The notes beneath the pieces are model-generated. The model had not been told where the DNA came from and did not search any database. It saw only the letters and a list, made by a program, of their open reading frames with translations. From Agroathelia rolfsii (lineage: Eukaryota; Basidiomycota; Agaricomycetes; Amylocorticiales; Amylocorticiaceae), in NCBI GenBank assembly GCA_018343915.1, contig JABRWF010000006.1, positions 930,001 to 994,000 on the forward strand: a stretch of DNA of 64,000 bases. The letters are read 5' to 3'. Shown in pieces: positions 1 through 12,205 of the stretch. Position 1 is the stretch's first letter. Each line of letters begins with the position of its first letter. A program made the position numbers and the translations under genes.

Positions 1-330
1 GGATCCCAACACATTCTCTCTCCGTCCTGTACCATGTCTGAGGTTCGGGAGAAGAGGACCACAAGAGATAGGATAGGTGCGTCCTTGGAATGCCACTCAA
101 TCGAGGATCCAGATATTAAGAAGCATTTATGGATTGCTGTCCTGATAGGAATTTATTGTGTTCTGGGTTCTGACCATAAGCCCAGCCTTGAATTAGCTGG
201 TTCTGGGAAATAGCGATTCTTATCAATTCTTTGATCTGTAAGCGAGCCGTTAGTCATATCAGTTCTTTATTTATTTATTTTCGACAAAAAGAACGAATAA
301 GTTTACCTTATCAGTAAATGATAGCTCGAC
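1..330 (-). pseudogene. Tail of a fourth, diverged ATPase paralog, cut by the window edge
   Basis: A 61-base segment at 235-175 has the same length, phase and residues (IKEL..AIS.N.LIQGW.YG) as exon 10 of the three complete ATPase genes to its right. Bases 1 to about 112 read, in the frame of exon 11, residues like S-I-E-W-H-S-K-D-A-P-I-L-S-L-V-V. A short open stretch ending in a splice donor near 309-350 could be the end of exon 9. Upstream exons (P-loop, winged-helix repeats) are not recognisable in 350-930. No AG acceptor is visible in front of the exon 11 homolog, where the other copies have CAG or TAG. I infer a 5'-truncated, decaying copy; its 3' end lies outside the window. Confidence 0.6.
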
Positions 331-936
331 CGGCGGCGTATCCTTTCCGGAATCTAAGTCGGCCTGAGGAGGCTGATTCCGAGGTATAGGCTATGATACA
401 CAGATAGAAGAACTAGTGTAACAAAGCAAGACAATGTTGAGCAGATATTATTACGCGTTAATGAGAGACTAAGACGGCTGCCAGCGCATGGAAAGCACGA
501 TAACCGTATATATGAAAGCGCAGACCTTGTAATTCTTGTGTCACTGAGGATCACAACTGAAATTGAAAAAGCTACGGAAGCCTTTAAAACTGTCAAACTT
601 TCAACGAGTCGGAAACGACTGTCAAGCTGATAGAAATCCAATTGAGCGTTCACGCACAAACGACAAGTGCGTGCACTAGCCAAGAAAGACGAATTAGCGA
701 AGCCTGACGCACTTCAAATTGCACTTTTCCCAACTAGTAAATCAAACTCAGATAATTAAAATTGTCAAGCATTTCGAGCATTTCACACAAGTTGACACGA
801 CTTGATGTAGACCAAACTTTGAAGATGAAATACATTTAGTTCAAGATTTCCAGTGAAAATTAATCATGCATTTATTACGTTACAATCCGCGACATAGTAA
901 TAGATTGAAAAACTGCATTAGAAGGTGAAGCTCTAC
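331..936. other. Intergenic, no supported gene
   Basis: Lies between the degenerate fourth copy and the stop codon of ATPase copy 1. The only open frame of note (354-683, minus) resembles nothing and has no paralog support. It probably contains 3' untranslated sequence of copy 1 and decayed exon 9 sequence. Confidence 0.5.
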
Positions 937-3900
937 CTATCTATCAGTGGCGGGTCGTAAGTCCGCGCAAATGTCCTCAATCTCGTTTTGGTAGTTTTGA
1001 GTTCCACCAGCCGCAAATGCAAATATCACCGCTACAAGAAAGCTATTAGCTGAGGTTTGATTGGATAACATGTGATATAAAACAAACATGGCTTGATCAG
1101 AATAGGAGAAACATTCTCAAAATTTGCGCTGGCAGGCAGGGTAATAAGAAGGATAGCCTGACAAGAGTTCATCTTGTTTAGAATAGTGAAAAATAACATG
1201 GCTGAGAACATACTCTATCCTTGTTTGCACACATGCTCTGGGCTTGTATTTTTACAGAAGAGCTCGCATTTGACACAAGCACCACAAGAGTTAGTTTGGG
1301 TGCTAATCTAGAGTGTTTTCCAATCAACAGTCGAACTAGTGTTTGAGGTATGTCGAATTGTCAATATCTTTAGAGTACAAGGCCATATCTATAGTTCATA
1401 CCATAAGGCCAGCCCTGTATTAATTTATTCTCGGAAATGGCAATTAGCATCAATTCCTTGATCTAGGGACGATAGATCAATACCTATACAGCGTATCCGT
1501 AGTAGACAAGACAGGTTTGAGATTGCTTACCCTATCGTTCATCGCTGGCTTGGGAACCCGATCAACCAGTTGAGGAGCGATTTGAGGTGTGGCAGAGACA
1601 TCACTTATGTGCGAAGCGATAGACATCGGAGGAGACTGTACGTCAAGCGTTGGCCTCGTTTCGCAAACGGAACAGCCAATGTAGCGCATAAGTACGATAC
1701 CCGGTTGGGGCTTTTCTTCCTTTGTGAGATTGTGTTCTTTCAACTCGTCCCTAATCTTATGGCTAAGACCTCTTGGTACAAAATCTTTGGAGATAAGCTT
1801 TTGCAGATGTTTGATAATATCTGGAATGATTGTCGTGTCTTGTCCAGCTGTGTGTCGCTCAATGAGAAATCCAAGTAATTGTTGAGCGAGTGCCGAGAGA
1901 GTTGTTGGTGTTGCGTCACCATGCCATCGTGCAGCGGGGTTGGCACCACTAGATCGGGATTGAGGTAGCTGAGATATTGCGAACGAACCTGGGGGTGTGT
2001 CCCAGCCACTGACAGACGGCGCAGACCAGTCAATAACAGGCTCTGCGGCCCAATCAGGCGGTGCATCCCAGTCAATTGCAGGCTCGACAGCCCAATCATT
2101 GACAGCTGAACCAGGTGGTAGAGCCCATTCACTAACCGCCGGTGTATCCCAGTCAGAAATTCGCCTATTAGCAACGCTATGAGCGCGCTCGGAGCAACCA
2201 ATATAGTAAAGCATAATTCCGCCACTAGCATTAGTTTCTTCTCGCACGAGATTGCGAGAAATCAGATCCCGCCTCACAGTACGAATGCGTCCTTTAGATA
2301 TCACCTCCGCTGGATCAGATATATCCTGTAGATGATTTCGGAGTTGTTGAAGGGCTATTGAGTCTACGCCTTTGGTGTGTTCGTTCAGCAAATATCGCAA
2401 CATGTACTTGCTCAAGATGTTATCTATGTTTGAAGGTACCATGCTTTCGTGTTGCTCACGATTGAGACCTTGCGCACAAACATCAACATGCAAGGCCTGT
2501 GAGGGGGTGACCTCGGGTTTCTCGGGTGTTTCTTGACGTTCTTCCGTAGTCTTGAATTCCGAGTGCACCAAATTACAAATTCGACAACCATTATAACGCA
2601 GCCATATGGAATCAACGTCGAGCGCTAAGTAGTTATCGTCCGGTCTTTCATCTCGGATAAGGTCGTATTCCATGAGCTCGTGCCAAGAGCTATATAAGTT
2701 CGAGAATGTACCAGGTTTGCCTCGATCCTTCAGCCGTACTTGTATATCTCGAAGAATTGTCCTGTTTTCACCCGCAACGTGACGTTCAATGAGATATTCG
2801 AGCACCATTTCAGCGCTGCTCGATATTCTCAACGGCCTCGAGGTATGGCAATGCTCATCATACGGATGTTCGTCGCTGTCGGAGGAAACAATGCTTCTTA
2901 CTTCTTCCTTCTGTTTTTGTGTCTGCATAACATGTTTTGTGGATGTCGGAGTTTTCACAAGAGAAGATTCATGCTGGTTGGGCGTATCCAATGTATCTAC
3001 GACCTCCTCTTCATCGGCTAACAGGACGTTACACGGCGCGGATTCTTTTGGAGTATATGTAACATATCCTCTTCCATCAAGCATTTCCATTGAAATATCA
3101 AAACCACAAGACTTCGCGTCCAGTACGACTTTAGTGAGAAGTGATTCGTTGAAGACAAGTCCTCTCAAGGCAAAATATTGCCGAATTTCCTTATGCGTGG
3201 CTCCTTTTTCGCCTTTCGCCGACCTCTGCGCAATATAGCGTATGAAAGGAATTGTATGACGTGGCAAAGCCGGGATAGGAACAGCCAGACTTGGACTGGC
3301 TACCATGGATTCCAGAGTTTCGGATGATGGTCTTCCAGCGCTCCCTGCTGTGCCAGATGATCTAACGGCGGGGATGTGATGGATGTCACTCCCCCATGAC
3401 AAGTATGGCGAAGAGGATGAGGAAGGTCTGGTCACATGGGTTGGCTTCTCGTTATTCCTAGAATGAGTGGTCGCTACCATAGACACTACGTCTTCGAAGT
3501 TTTGAACAGCCAATATTGACTGGCCACCGTCATGAGTGATTCTCTGTCGAGAACGAACAATCAAATAGCCTTGGCCGAGGGGCAAGATGTCTGGCTTGGA
3601 GCTCGACCGCGAGGGACCATGATATACCGCCGCGGCCCCGGATGGATCAGGAATGCGTGCACAGAGGGCACTAGGAGAAAAAAGGATAGCTTGACCAGTA
3701 CGGAGAGATATGATCTATTGAATATGATCTGAGAACATAATACGTAGTTACAAAAAGAACATCATTAAGCTTACCTTGGATAAAAGCTCATCCGTGGAAG
3801 AATCAGCAGGAGACATATGCTTCGCTAGATGTTGGAGCCATTTCGGAGAAGAGAACCTGTGCGCGATGACGAAAGAGCATAGCTCCAGGAACTTGGCGGG

Positions 3901-5448
3901 TACAACGGTTGGTTCTTGAGTCGAAATAACGACCCTAGTCCCGAGATGGCGTTGTTGACGAATCACTGACAACAAGGATTCTGTGAGACGTGATCCACCA
4001 CTGCTTTCCGATAGATACTACCCATGATAAAATCAGGAATAATAGAAATGGAAACCCCTATTCATGAGAGACAAACCTTATGTGCTTCGTCAAGAACTAG
4101 AGATCACTATATGAGATCGCATGCTTATAGATAAATCACATGAAGTCTTACCGACAATCTTCCCGGATATACCAGTATTTGTCTCTATAAAGAGGCCGAG
4201 TATAATATCAAAGAAGCCACACGCAGATGTGGAGTCCATGTACGGTGATGAAAGACTAAAAGGCATACACTCAGCGATAAATTCTCAAGTGTGAAAGGAA
4301 AATTTACACGCACTCAATAATCGTTAAATGTCCCTTCTTGAAATAATTAGAGATCCGATTCTGCGAGTTGCCACCCGCTAGGCAAGAGTCCAATAGAGCA
4401 AGGCGAATGTTCAGCATCGCTTTTTGGCTAGGGTTGAACTTCTGCTCAGAAAGCTTGCTGCGGAAATTGTCGTAGTCAAATGTATCTTCCGAGTCCATAG
4501 ATCGTAGAATGGCCATAATGGCCTCCATATACAGTGGCATTTCTGATGGATTTATAAGGATTTGTTCGCTAATCTAACGAGGATGCTGATGATTCTCACG
4601 AGTTCCATCGTCTACTTTCATCATGGCCAGAAGACGTTCGCCGCTGATGTCCTCTGCTGCAAAATGCAGTGGACGGACTTTCACGTGTGGTAGGTCTTGA
4701 TAAACACGAGTCATCGAACGTAGAGATGAAGGTCTATGAAGAAGTCAGGAAAGAAATTGGACTATAAATTAGTTTATCTCACAGTACTAGAACCGTTACT
4801 TCTGGTGCTTTGGCACTGCCCCCTCTCGATGGATGAAGTGAGGACAGATAGGCAGCTTCGGATGGTTGAGCGCTTGTACTGCCTGCGGCTGAGTCGAAAT
4901 GAAACCTAAATCATATCAATTGGTAAGCCCTAGCCTCAAGAGATGCTTTGTTGACAGACTTACAGGATTCCACTGAGTGGCTCGGGAAGTGTGCCGAGAC
5001 GCGGGTCTGTTATCAGACAACTCTCGAGTAATACCGATGTCGAATGACTTTTCCCAGACCCCTAGTCCAGTTTGCAAGTATTAGAATACACCAAGGCGAC
5101 AGAACAGCTCATCCTCAAACTTACCTGAACGCCACAGACGACCGCACTGAACGGTGCATTTGTATTCACATATACACATGGATTGACCGTATTTGATACC
5201 TCTCCAGATGCACCCAGTCTCTGATTCAATAAGCGTCCATAAACAGCCTTCTGGGGGAAATTGGCCGACCCTAGGACATCAAAAGTGTCCTCCGTGAAGA
5301 CGGGCGCCGTTCTGACGCTATGGTCACCCACATATTGATGGTCGTGGCCACTATCTTCTTCTTGAACATCATCATCGATAAGTTCGTAGTCCGGGATATA
5401 TCTCCTGTGTCCATGGCCATTCAAGTTAGATATTGGCAAAAGAGACAT
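937..5448 (-). CDS. HerA/FtsK-like P-loop ATPase with winged-helix-like repeats, copy 1
   Basis: Thirteen exons: 5448-5125, 5061-4964, 4905-4783, 4733-4600, 4542-4314, 4255-4152, 4096-4077, 4017-3775, 3714-1531, 1462-1402, 1335-1214, 1157-1088, 1031-937. All phases agree and give 1,268 aa. Seen: Walker A GSGKS at about residues 109-113; Walker B LDEAHK at 339-344; a VVISTQEP segment at about 374-380, as in HerA/VirD4-type ATPases, where a Ser/Thr-Gln-x-Pro motif follows Walker B. About 720 residues follow in exon 9, with four repeats of 70-80 residues (near 575-650, 710-790, 840-910, 1015-1090). Each is predicted helix-rich with a beta-wing end, and the last three finish in Y-x-GC. The end (about 1150-1268) alternates hydrophobic strands and helices. 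Copy 1 alone carries a Trp-rich linker between repeats 3 and 4. Superfamily placement is by motif only; biological role unknown. No signal peptide or membrane segment is evident. Confidence 0.8.
1983..2165 (-). repeat. Trp-rich DW/EW/GW micro-repeat inside ATPase copy 1
   Basis: Within exon 9 the linker between the third and fourth winged-helix-like repeats holds seven tryptophans, each preceded by Asp, Glu or Gly and mostly followed by small residues or Pro (patterns such as DWDTP, EWALPPG, DWAVEP, DWDAPP, DWSAP, GWDTPPG). The underlying DNA is a degenerate short tandem repeat. Copies 2 and 3 lack it, so it expanded after the duplications or was lost from them. Confidence 0.75.
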
Positions 5449-6478
5449 TTTAGTCCTAGCGAACAGTTGTCCTCAAGATTCGAGAGGCTGAGTCAGAGGG
5501 ATGAAGAGGAGTAGGTTGTGTAAGTGCACAACATGAGTTATGTGCGGCGCTGCTGGAGTAGTCATAATCCAGCCAAAGTCCACAGTGGACAGTCATTACT
5601 ATATTTGTAAAGCTGCAGATCTTCCATTTCAGACGTGATCATTACATGCAACAAGAACCACACGACCATAGCCCGGTGTCTTGAACAGAGCTCAGATAAT
5701 ACCCCCCCCCTCTCCACCGGGCCATGGCTGTGCAGCCTTCGCACTCCGAAGTTTCGCCATCTCTACCAATGTATACCGTTTATCTCGTCGTGACTCATCA
5801 CTGTAATGTTACTTCTCTCTTCCGTTCCTTGACTCTCTCTTCTTGTATTCACTGGAGCAGTCTTACTGGCTCTTTGTCAAATTCAATACCAGTGATCTAT
5901 GCTCACTTGTTGTCTTCCCTTTTGTAACCCCCCTCGCTCTCCTCTCTTTTGAGCTCCGTATCACCCCTTCGACGCGGTTTGTAAGAGGATATCTACGTTC
6001 TCCATGCGACCTTGGTTGCGACTACTGCGCAGCTCGCCGAGCTCTCGTTGGACGATCTGACGACTGTCACATCGCCACACTTCACCCTTAGCATTATCTT
6101 CTTTCTCCCGCTCTTTCCGCTTTCCTTTTCTATCGATTTTCCTTCCTCTCGACTTATATGACCTCATACGTAGTTTGGTTATCCATCTTTCTTTCCTTTC
6201 CCTTTCACGCGCTACATACATCATTTTCTTTCGTGCACATATATACTTGCTATCTGTACGTTGCTGAGATCCCCACCTTCGTCCTCTTAGGATTTAACCT
6301 ATGTACAGACAATACATATATTTTCTGTACAACGCGTTGCCTCTACACGGTTCTCACAACCAGGAAATGATACATCAATGATGGTTCTAACATCCTACCA
6401 AAACACTCCATTGCTACACGGAGTCACAGCGTTATATTATGATTGCCAAATCATGCTACCAAAAAAAATTAGCACAAG

Positions 6479-6511
<33 letters not shown>

Positions 6512-6605
6512 CCGTTATGCGGGCAATGGGAATTACGTAGCTAGTTAGCTAAGACATGCATCTCGAAAAAAGGTACTTTACAAGATAACAATCCAAAAAT
6601 CACTG
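5449..6605. other. Spacer between ATPase copies 1 and 2
   Basis: Contains the promoter side of copy 1 and the 3' side of copy 2. A pyrimidine-rich tract covers about 5700-6250, with a C run near 5701-5711. A poly(A) run of about 28 bases lies at 6482-6509. Open frames here are low-complexity and unsupported. Confidence 0.5.
6482..6509. repeat. Poly(A) homopolymer
   Basis: Uninterrupted A run of about 28 bases in the spacer between ATPase copies 1 and 2. It could be a simple repeat or the 3' tail of an old retro-insertion; no element body was recognised next to it. Confidence 0.8.
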
Positions 6606-9600
6606 TTATTTATTATAGCGGACTCTACTGGTCATGAGTGCTCGCAAATCCGCACAAATGTCCGTTATTTCATTTTGGTAGTTCTGAGTTCCGCCCATCG
6701 CAAACGCAAAGATTTCCACTGCAGGAATACTGTTGGTTAGAGATGAACAAACTAAATGTGAAATAGAACGAACGTGGCTTCACTAGTCTAGGGGAAACAT
6801 CCTCGAATTTCGCGCTGGCAGGCAGGGAGATAAGAAGGATTGCCTTCAGAAAAGCATGCCTTATTTAAACGCTGTAAGATGCAAATATAGACTGTAGGCA
6901 TACCCTGTCCTGACTCGCACACATACTCTGCGCTTCTGTTTTCACTAAAGAACTTGCATTTGACACGACTACCACAAGAGATAGTTTTGGCGCATATAGG
7001 GAATCGTTTCCAATTAACAACCGAACTATTTGAAGTACATTAGATTGTTAGCATGTTTTACGCTGAGATCTTATCTAGATTCCATACCGTAAGGCCAGCT
7101 CTGTATTAATTTATTCTCAGAGATTGCAATGGGCATCAAGTTCTTGATCTAGAATAATACATAACATAGAGTCAATATTATATATGTAGTCAAGGCACAC
7201 TTAAACTTACTCTTTCGATGATCGGTGGTTTGGGAGGTTGAATCTTAGGTTGAGAACTAAGCCGAGATTCTGCGGAACGATCGGTCATGTGCGAGGTGAC
7301 GGACATGTTATCGTGTGATGGTTCAGGTGTTGGAGGAGATTGTACGTTGGGTATTAGAGCCGATGTGCAAACAGAACAGCCAATGTAATCGAGTCGAAGG
7401 CCGCCCGGCATTGTCATTTCTTTGATGAAGCCATGTTTATTCAACTCATTCCTAATGTTCAAGACTGCATTGTTTGTAAGGCTGCTGCCTAAGGTATTTA
7501 AGAATTCTTTAGCACTGGCGAGAGATGTTTGATTCTGGCCCTGTGTGTGACGCTTAATAAGGAATTCAAGTAATTGTTGTGCGTGGTGTGAAAGGGTTGA
7601 TGGTATCGCGTCATCATGGCGCCGAGGGGCAGGACTTTCATGTCGTGGTTGGTTCTGTGGTATAGGAGACTCTGATGTTGAGTGTGAAGGTGTTTCTTTA
7701 TCGTCGGGATTCCTGATAAACGTTTGCGTAAGATCCGGGCCACTGGCAGAGCAACCAATGTAGCAGATCATGACCACACCGCCAGTTGTGATTTCTTCTC
7801 GAGTCAAATCGCGTGATAACAAGCCAAACCTAGTCACACGAACAAGTTGTTCTGTGAACGAGATTGACTTTTCTTGTAAATGACACTGGATTTCTTGAAG
7901 GCTTGTCTGATCTAGACCTTGAGTATGACGATCCAGAAGGTACTGTAATAGATGTTGAGTGAGATCGCTCATGGCCGGGAGTATCTGACCGTCATGTTGC
8001 TGGCGGTCAAAGCCATTAACGCATGAAGCAGTACGCGGGATAGCGATTTGGGACGTTTCTTGGCGATCCTGTGTTTCAATATCTGCCGGATTACAGATAT
8101 GGCACCCAGTGTATCGCAGCCATACAGAATCGACATCAAGCTCAATTTTGTTCTCTCCAGACCTTTCTTCCTGTACTAGGTCGTGTTCCATCAATTCATG
8201 CCAAGAAGAAAATAGGTATCCGAACGTAGCCGGTTGGCCCATGCTTTTGAGGTACGTTTGGACATCGCGTAGGATCGTTTTATTTTCATTCGTGATATGG
8301 CGTGCGATTAGGTACTGAAGTAGGCATTTGGCCGTGTTTGACAGCCTTAATGTCCTTGAGAAACAATGTACCCCATATGGAAGTTCGTCGGGATCGGAAA
8401 GAATAGCGCTTCCTACTTCCTTTGAGGGTTCTCGCTCTTGCGTTTGCGAGGCATGACCTATGGCTTCTGAAGCATCAGGATGAGAAGTTTCAGGTTCATC
8501 AGGCACCCCATGTATGGCATCCTTTTCTTCTTCCTCAATCAATAGCAAGTTACAAGCTGCTGCCTTTTGCGGAACGTAAACAACGAAGCTTCTGTTGTCA
8601 ACAAATTTCGTGGATATTGAAAAACCACAAGCCACCGCATCTTGCACGACTTCATTGAGAAGTACTTCATCGAAGATGAGCCCTCGCAATGTAAAATACA
8701 TCCGGACCTCATGTGTCGAGGTTTCATTTTGGCCCTGAGCCGCCTTTTGCGCAAGATAGCGCACTAAAGGGATAGTTTGATGCGGTAGAGACGGGGTAGG
8801 GGCCTTTGGGCTTGCACAAACAGTAGTGGATTCTAGAGCTTTAGCTGGCGACTTTTCAAGACCTTCCATCATCCCCGATGACCCGATAGTGGGGCCTTGG
8901 TTAACATCAATCGTCCATGACGACTGTGAAGAGTAAGGGGAAGAAGGCCTAGATGAATTGGAGAATCTCTTGTTATGCCCGAAATCCGTTGTTGCCATCA
9001 TGGATATTACGTCTTCTAGGTGTTGGACGGCCAATATAGATTGACCTCCGTCGTGAGTGATCCGTTGTCGAGAATGGACAATAAGATACCCTTGGCCGAG
9101 GGGTAGGATGTCTGGTTTGGAGCTTGACCGTGAAGGGCCGTAATATACCGCTGCAGTCGTGGATGGATCAGGGATACGTGCACAGAGGGCACTGGGAGAG
9201 AAAAGGATTGCTTGGCCGGTGCGAAGTGATATGATCTAGGGGAATTTATCTTAGAAAACAATATGATGTAGGAAAAAGATGAGGTCTACCTTGGACAAAA
9301 GCTCATCCATCGAGGAGTCGGCAGCAGACATATGCTTCGCTAAATGCTGGAGCCATTTCGGAGAGGAAAACCTGTGCGCGATAATGAAGGAGCACAGCTC
9401 TAGGAACTTGGCGGGTACGACTGTCGGTTCTTGCGTCGAGATGACGACCCTGGTCCCAAGATGGCGTTGTTGGCGAATAACTGATAGCAAGGATTCTGTG
9501 AGACGCGATCCGCCACCGTTTTCCGATAGGTACTGTGTATGATAACATCAGTAATATTTAATATTGTTTATATATAAAAGGCAGACCTTATGTGCTTCGT

Positions 9601-10945
9601 CAAGGACTGAATATCTCCGTGTAAGACTGAGCATTTATAGGTTACTCGCATAAGGACCTACCAACGATCTTCCCAGATGCACCAGTGTTTGCCTCAATAA
9701 AGAGGCCGAGTATGATGTCAAAGAAGCCACACGCAGATATAGAATCCATATATGGCGATGAAAGGCTGGGAAATATTAAAATGCGAGCTTTAGTGATTAG
9801 AAGTCAATATACGCACTCAACAATCGTTAAATGGCCCTTCCTGAAATAATTGGAGATCCGATTTTGCGAGTTGCCACCCGCCAGGCAAGAGTCCAAGAGA
9901 GCCAAACGTATATTTAGCATGGCTTTTTGGCTCGGGTTAAATTTCTGCTCAGAAAGCTTGCTGCGAAAGTTATCGTAGTTAAATGTATCCTCTGAGTCCA
10001 TGGATCGTAAAATAGCCATGATGGCCTCCATATACAGGGGCATTTCTGATGGTATTGTAAGGGTTTACTAAACAATCAGAGTCGTCACGATACTTACGAG
10101 CGCCATCGTCGACTTTCATCATAGCCAAAAGACGTTCCCCGCTGATGTCCTCGGCCGCAAAGTGCAGTGGCCGGACTTTCACATGCGGCAGATCTTGATA
10201 AACACGAATCATAGAACGTAAGGATGAAGGTCTGGAAAGAAATAAAAAAAACGAGATATCGTATGTGCTGAAGAGGCTTACAACACAAGCACTGTTACTT
10301 CTGGCGCTTGGGCACCACTGCCTCTTGAAGCATGAAGCGAGGAGAGATAAGCAGCTTCGCATGGTTGAGCACTTGTACTACCTGCTGCCGAGTCAAAATG
10401 AAACCTGAATGGTATCCGGTAAGCTAGCCATCTCAAGAAGCGCTTTCTTGATAAACTTACAAGATCCCACTGAGTGGTTCAGGGAGCGTGCCAAGACGTG
10501 GGTCCGTTATCAGACAACTCTCGAGCAACACCGACGTCGAATGACTCTTTCCAGACCCCTAATCCAGGTATCAGCTGTAAGGCTATAATCTAACAACATA
10601 ACGGCTCGGCCTCAAAAAACCTACCTGAACTCCGCAAACAACTGCACTAAATGGTGCATTCGTATTCACATACACACATGGATTGATCACGTGCGACGCT
10701 TCCCCTGATACACCCAACCTCTGGCTTAACAAACGTCCATAGACGGCCTTCTGTGGAAAACTGGCCGACCCTAAGACATTGAAAACGTCTTCCGTGAAGA
10801 TGGGCGCCGTTCTGACGCTATGGTCGCCCACATTGTCATCGTCACCATTCTCTTGTAGAATATCGTCATGAATAAGTTCATAGTCTGGAATAAGATTTCG
10901 TCTGCGTCCACGGTTGGTGAAGTTAGATGATGGTAGAAGAGACAT
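6606..10945 (-). CDS. HerA/FtsK-like P-loop ATPase with winged-helix-like repeats, copy 2
   Basis: Same 13-exon architecture as its neighbours: 10945-10625, 10558-10461, 10404-10282, 10231-10098, 10045-9817, 9765-9662, 9606-9587, 9532-9290, 9235-7211, 7148-7088, 7025-6904, 6843-6774, 6718-6606. Exons 2-8 and 10-12 have exactly the same lengths as in copies 1 and 3. The product is about 1,220 aa. Walker A GSGKS is at about 108-112, LDEAHK at about 338-343, then the STQEP segment. Exon 9 again encodes four winged-helix-like repeats separated by Ser/Pro/acidic linkers; here the linker between repeats 3 and 4 is short and has no Trp repeat. No stop or frameshift was found, so the gene looks functional. 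The start ATG is in the same context as the other copies (MSLLPSS...). Function is inferred only as ATP-dependent, possibly DNA-directed. Confidence 0.8.
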
Positions 10946-12205
10946 GTTCTAGCAGACAGTTGATTATCCTCGATAGGTCTGGGAGGAGAAGAGAGGTGGA
11001 TCATGTGATTAGATCAACTGGTGCATAACATGAGCTTGTGGGCGCTTAATTCATGGCGGTGCGGCTGGGATAATCCGACCAATGTCCACAATCATCGCCA
11101 TATCTGTAAAGGTGCAGATCCCGTTTCAGACATCGTCATTATGCAGAAGGATCCAGGCAAATAATAGTACTAGGTGTCTGGAACAAAGCTTAGACACTAG
11201 CAAATAGCGACCTGAGCAAGTCCAATATAGTTGTTCTCATGGCTATCATATCTCCAGCTGATAATCAAACCTCGACTGATTTTTGACAAATAAATGAATG
11301 TTGGCTAGTCGAAGTCGCAATTAAATGAGTGGAATAGCTCCAACATCCAAATAGAACGCTCCGCCGCTCCTCGGGCTGCCTTCATCTCTACAAATAGACA
11401 ATAGAGCACCATAGCGTCCGATGTAGACTATTATGTCATATATCATGATGTTAACAAATGTTTTAATATACCGCATTCCTGTATTCAAATTTTGACCGTT
11501 TCTACTTCAAACACTAGTACAGCATATGATACACATTATACAGACATAAACCCTGTAAATTTCCGACAGAGGCAGGAGCTACAAAATTGAGAGAGCTCAA
11601 GAGAGCTAAATGTTCGCTAAAACTAAAAGTTGAAATTCAGAGTTCTACAGGCCTATAGAGAACATATACTATACCAACTTCTGCTTAAAGCCAGGTTGGG
11701 GCCTTCAGAAAACAAACATCCCCGATTCGATGTAGAGCCTGGTCTTGCTTAGCTGGGAAGTACCATACGAGCCACGTACCAAGTGATTGACAATGGATTT
11801 GGATACAAAAAAATCAATTTTATTCTCAAATTAGTAATCACGCTTAGAAGTCGAAACTATTATATAACACATGTGCAAAAATAACGATTTTTGTGTTCAA
11901 GGCCATTACATATCCCAATTTATAGTGTATTAAAATCACACATCCAAGATGACTCTAATTATCTACATAAAAAGATGCGCAATTATGAGTGCTGATGCTA
12001 TAGCTATAGTGCTAGTACCTCAGCGCTTGAGCGTTACAGCTACCAGCTATTCGTTGCCGAAATTCAGAGTATTAAAGATTGGCGGCTGATGAATAATATA
12101 ATAAGTTATAAAGAAAAAAGTGTAAATGCAATAGCTAATTATCATTGTAGCGGTAGATCTTGCATTATCACTATAGGGCCACATATTACTCAAAATATTA
12201 CTTCA
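10946..12205. other. Spacer between ATPase copies 2 and 3
   Basis: Bases 10946 to about 11420 are similar to the sequence upstream of copy 3 (16628 to about 17110), including a shared CATGGCGGTGCGGCTGGGAT stretch, so the promoter was duplicated with the gene. From about 11420 to 12205 the DNA is AT-rich and no gene is seen. Confidence 0.6.

Noticed and set aside
354..683. Minus-strand 109-aa frame near the left edge
   Set aside because: No domain, no paralog in the ATPase cluster and no splice support.
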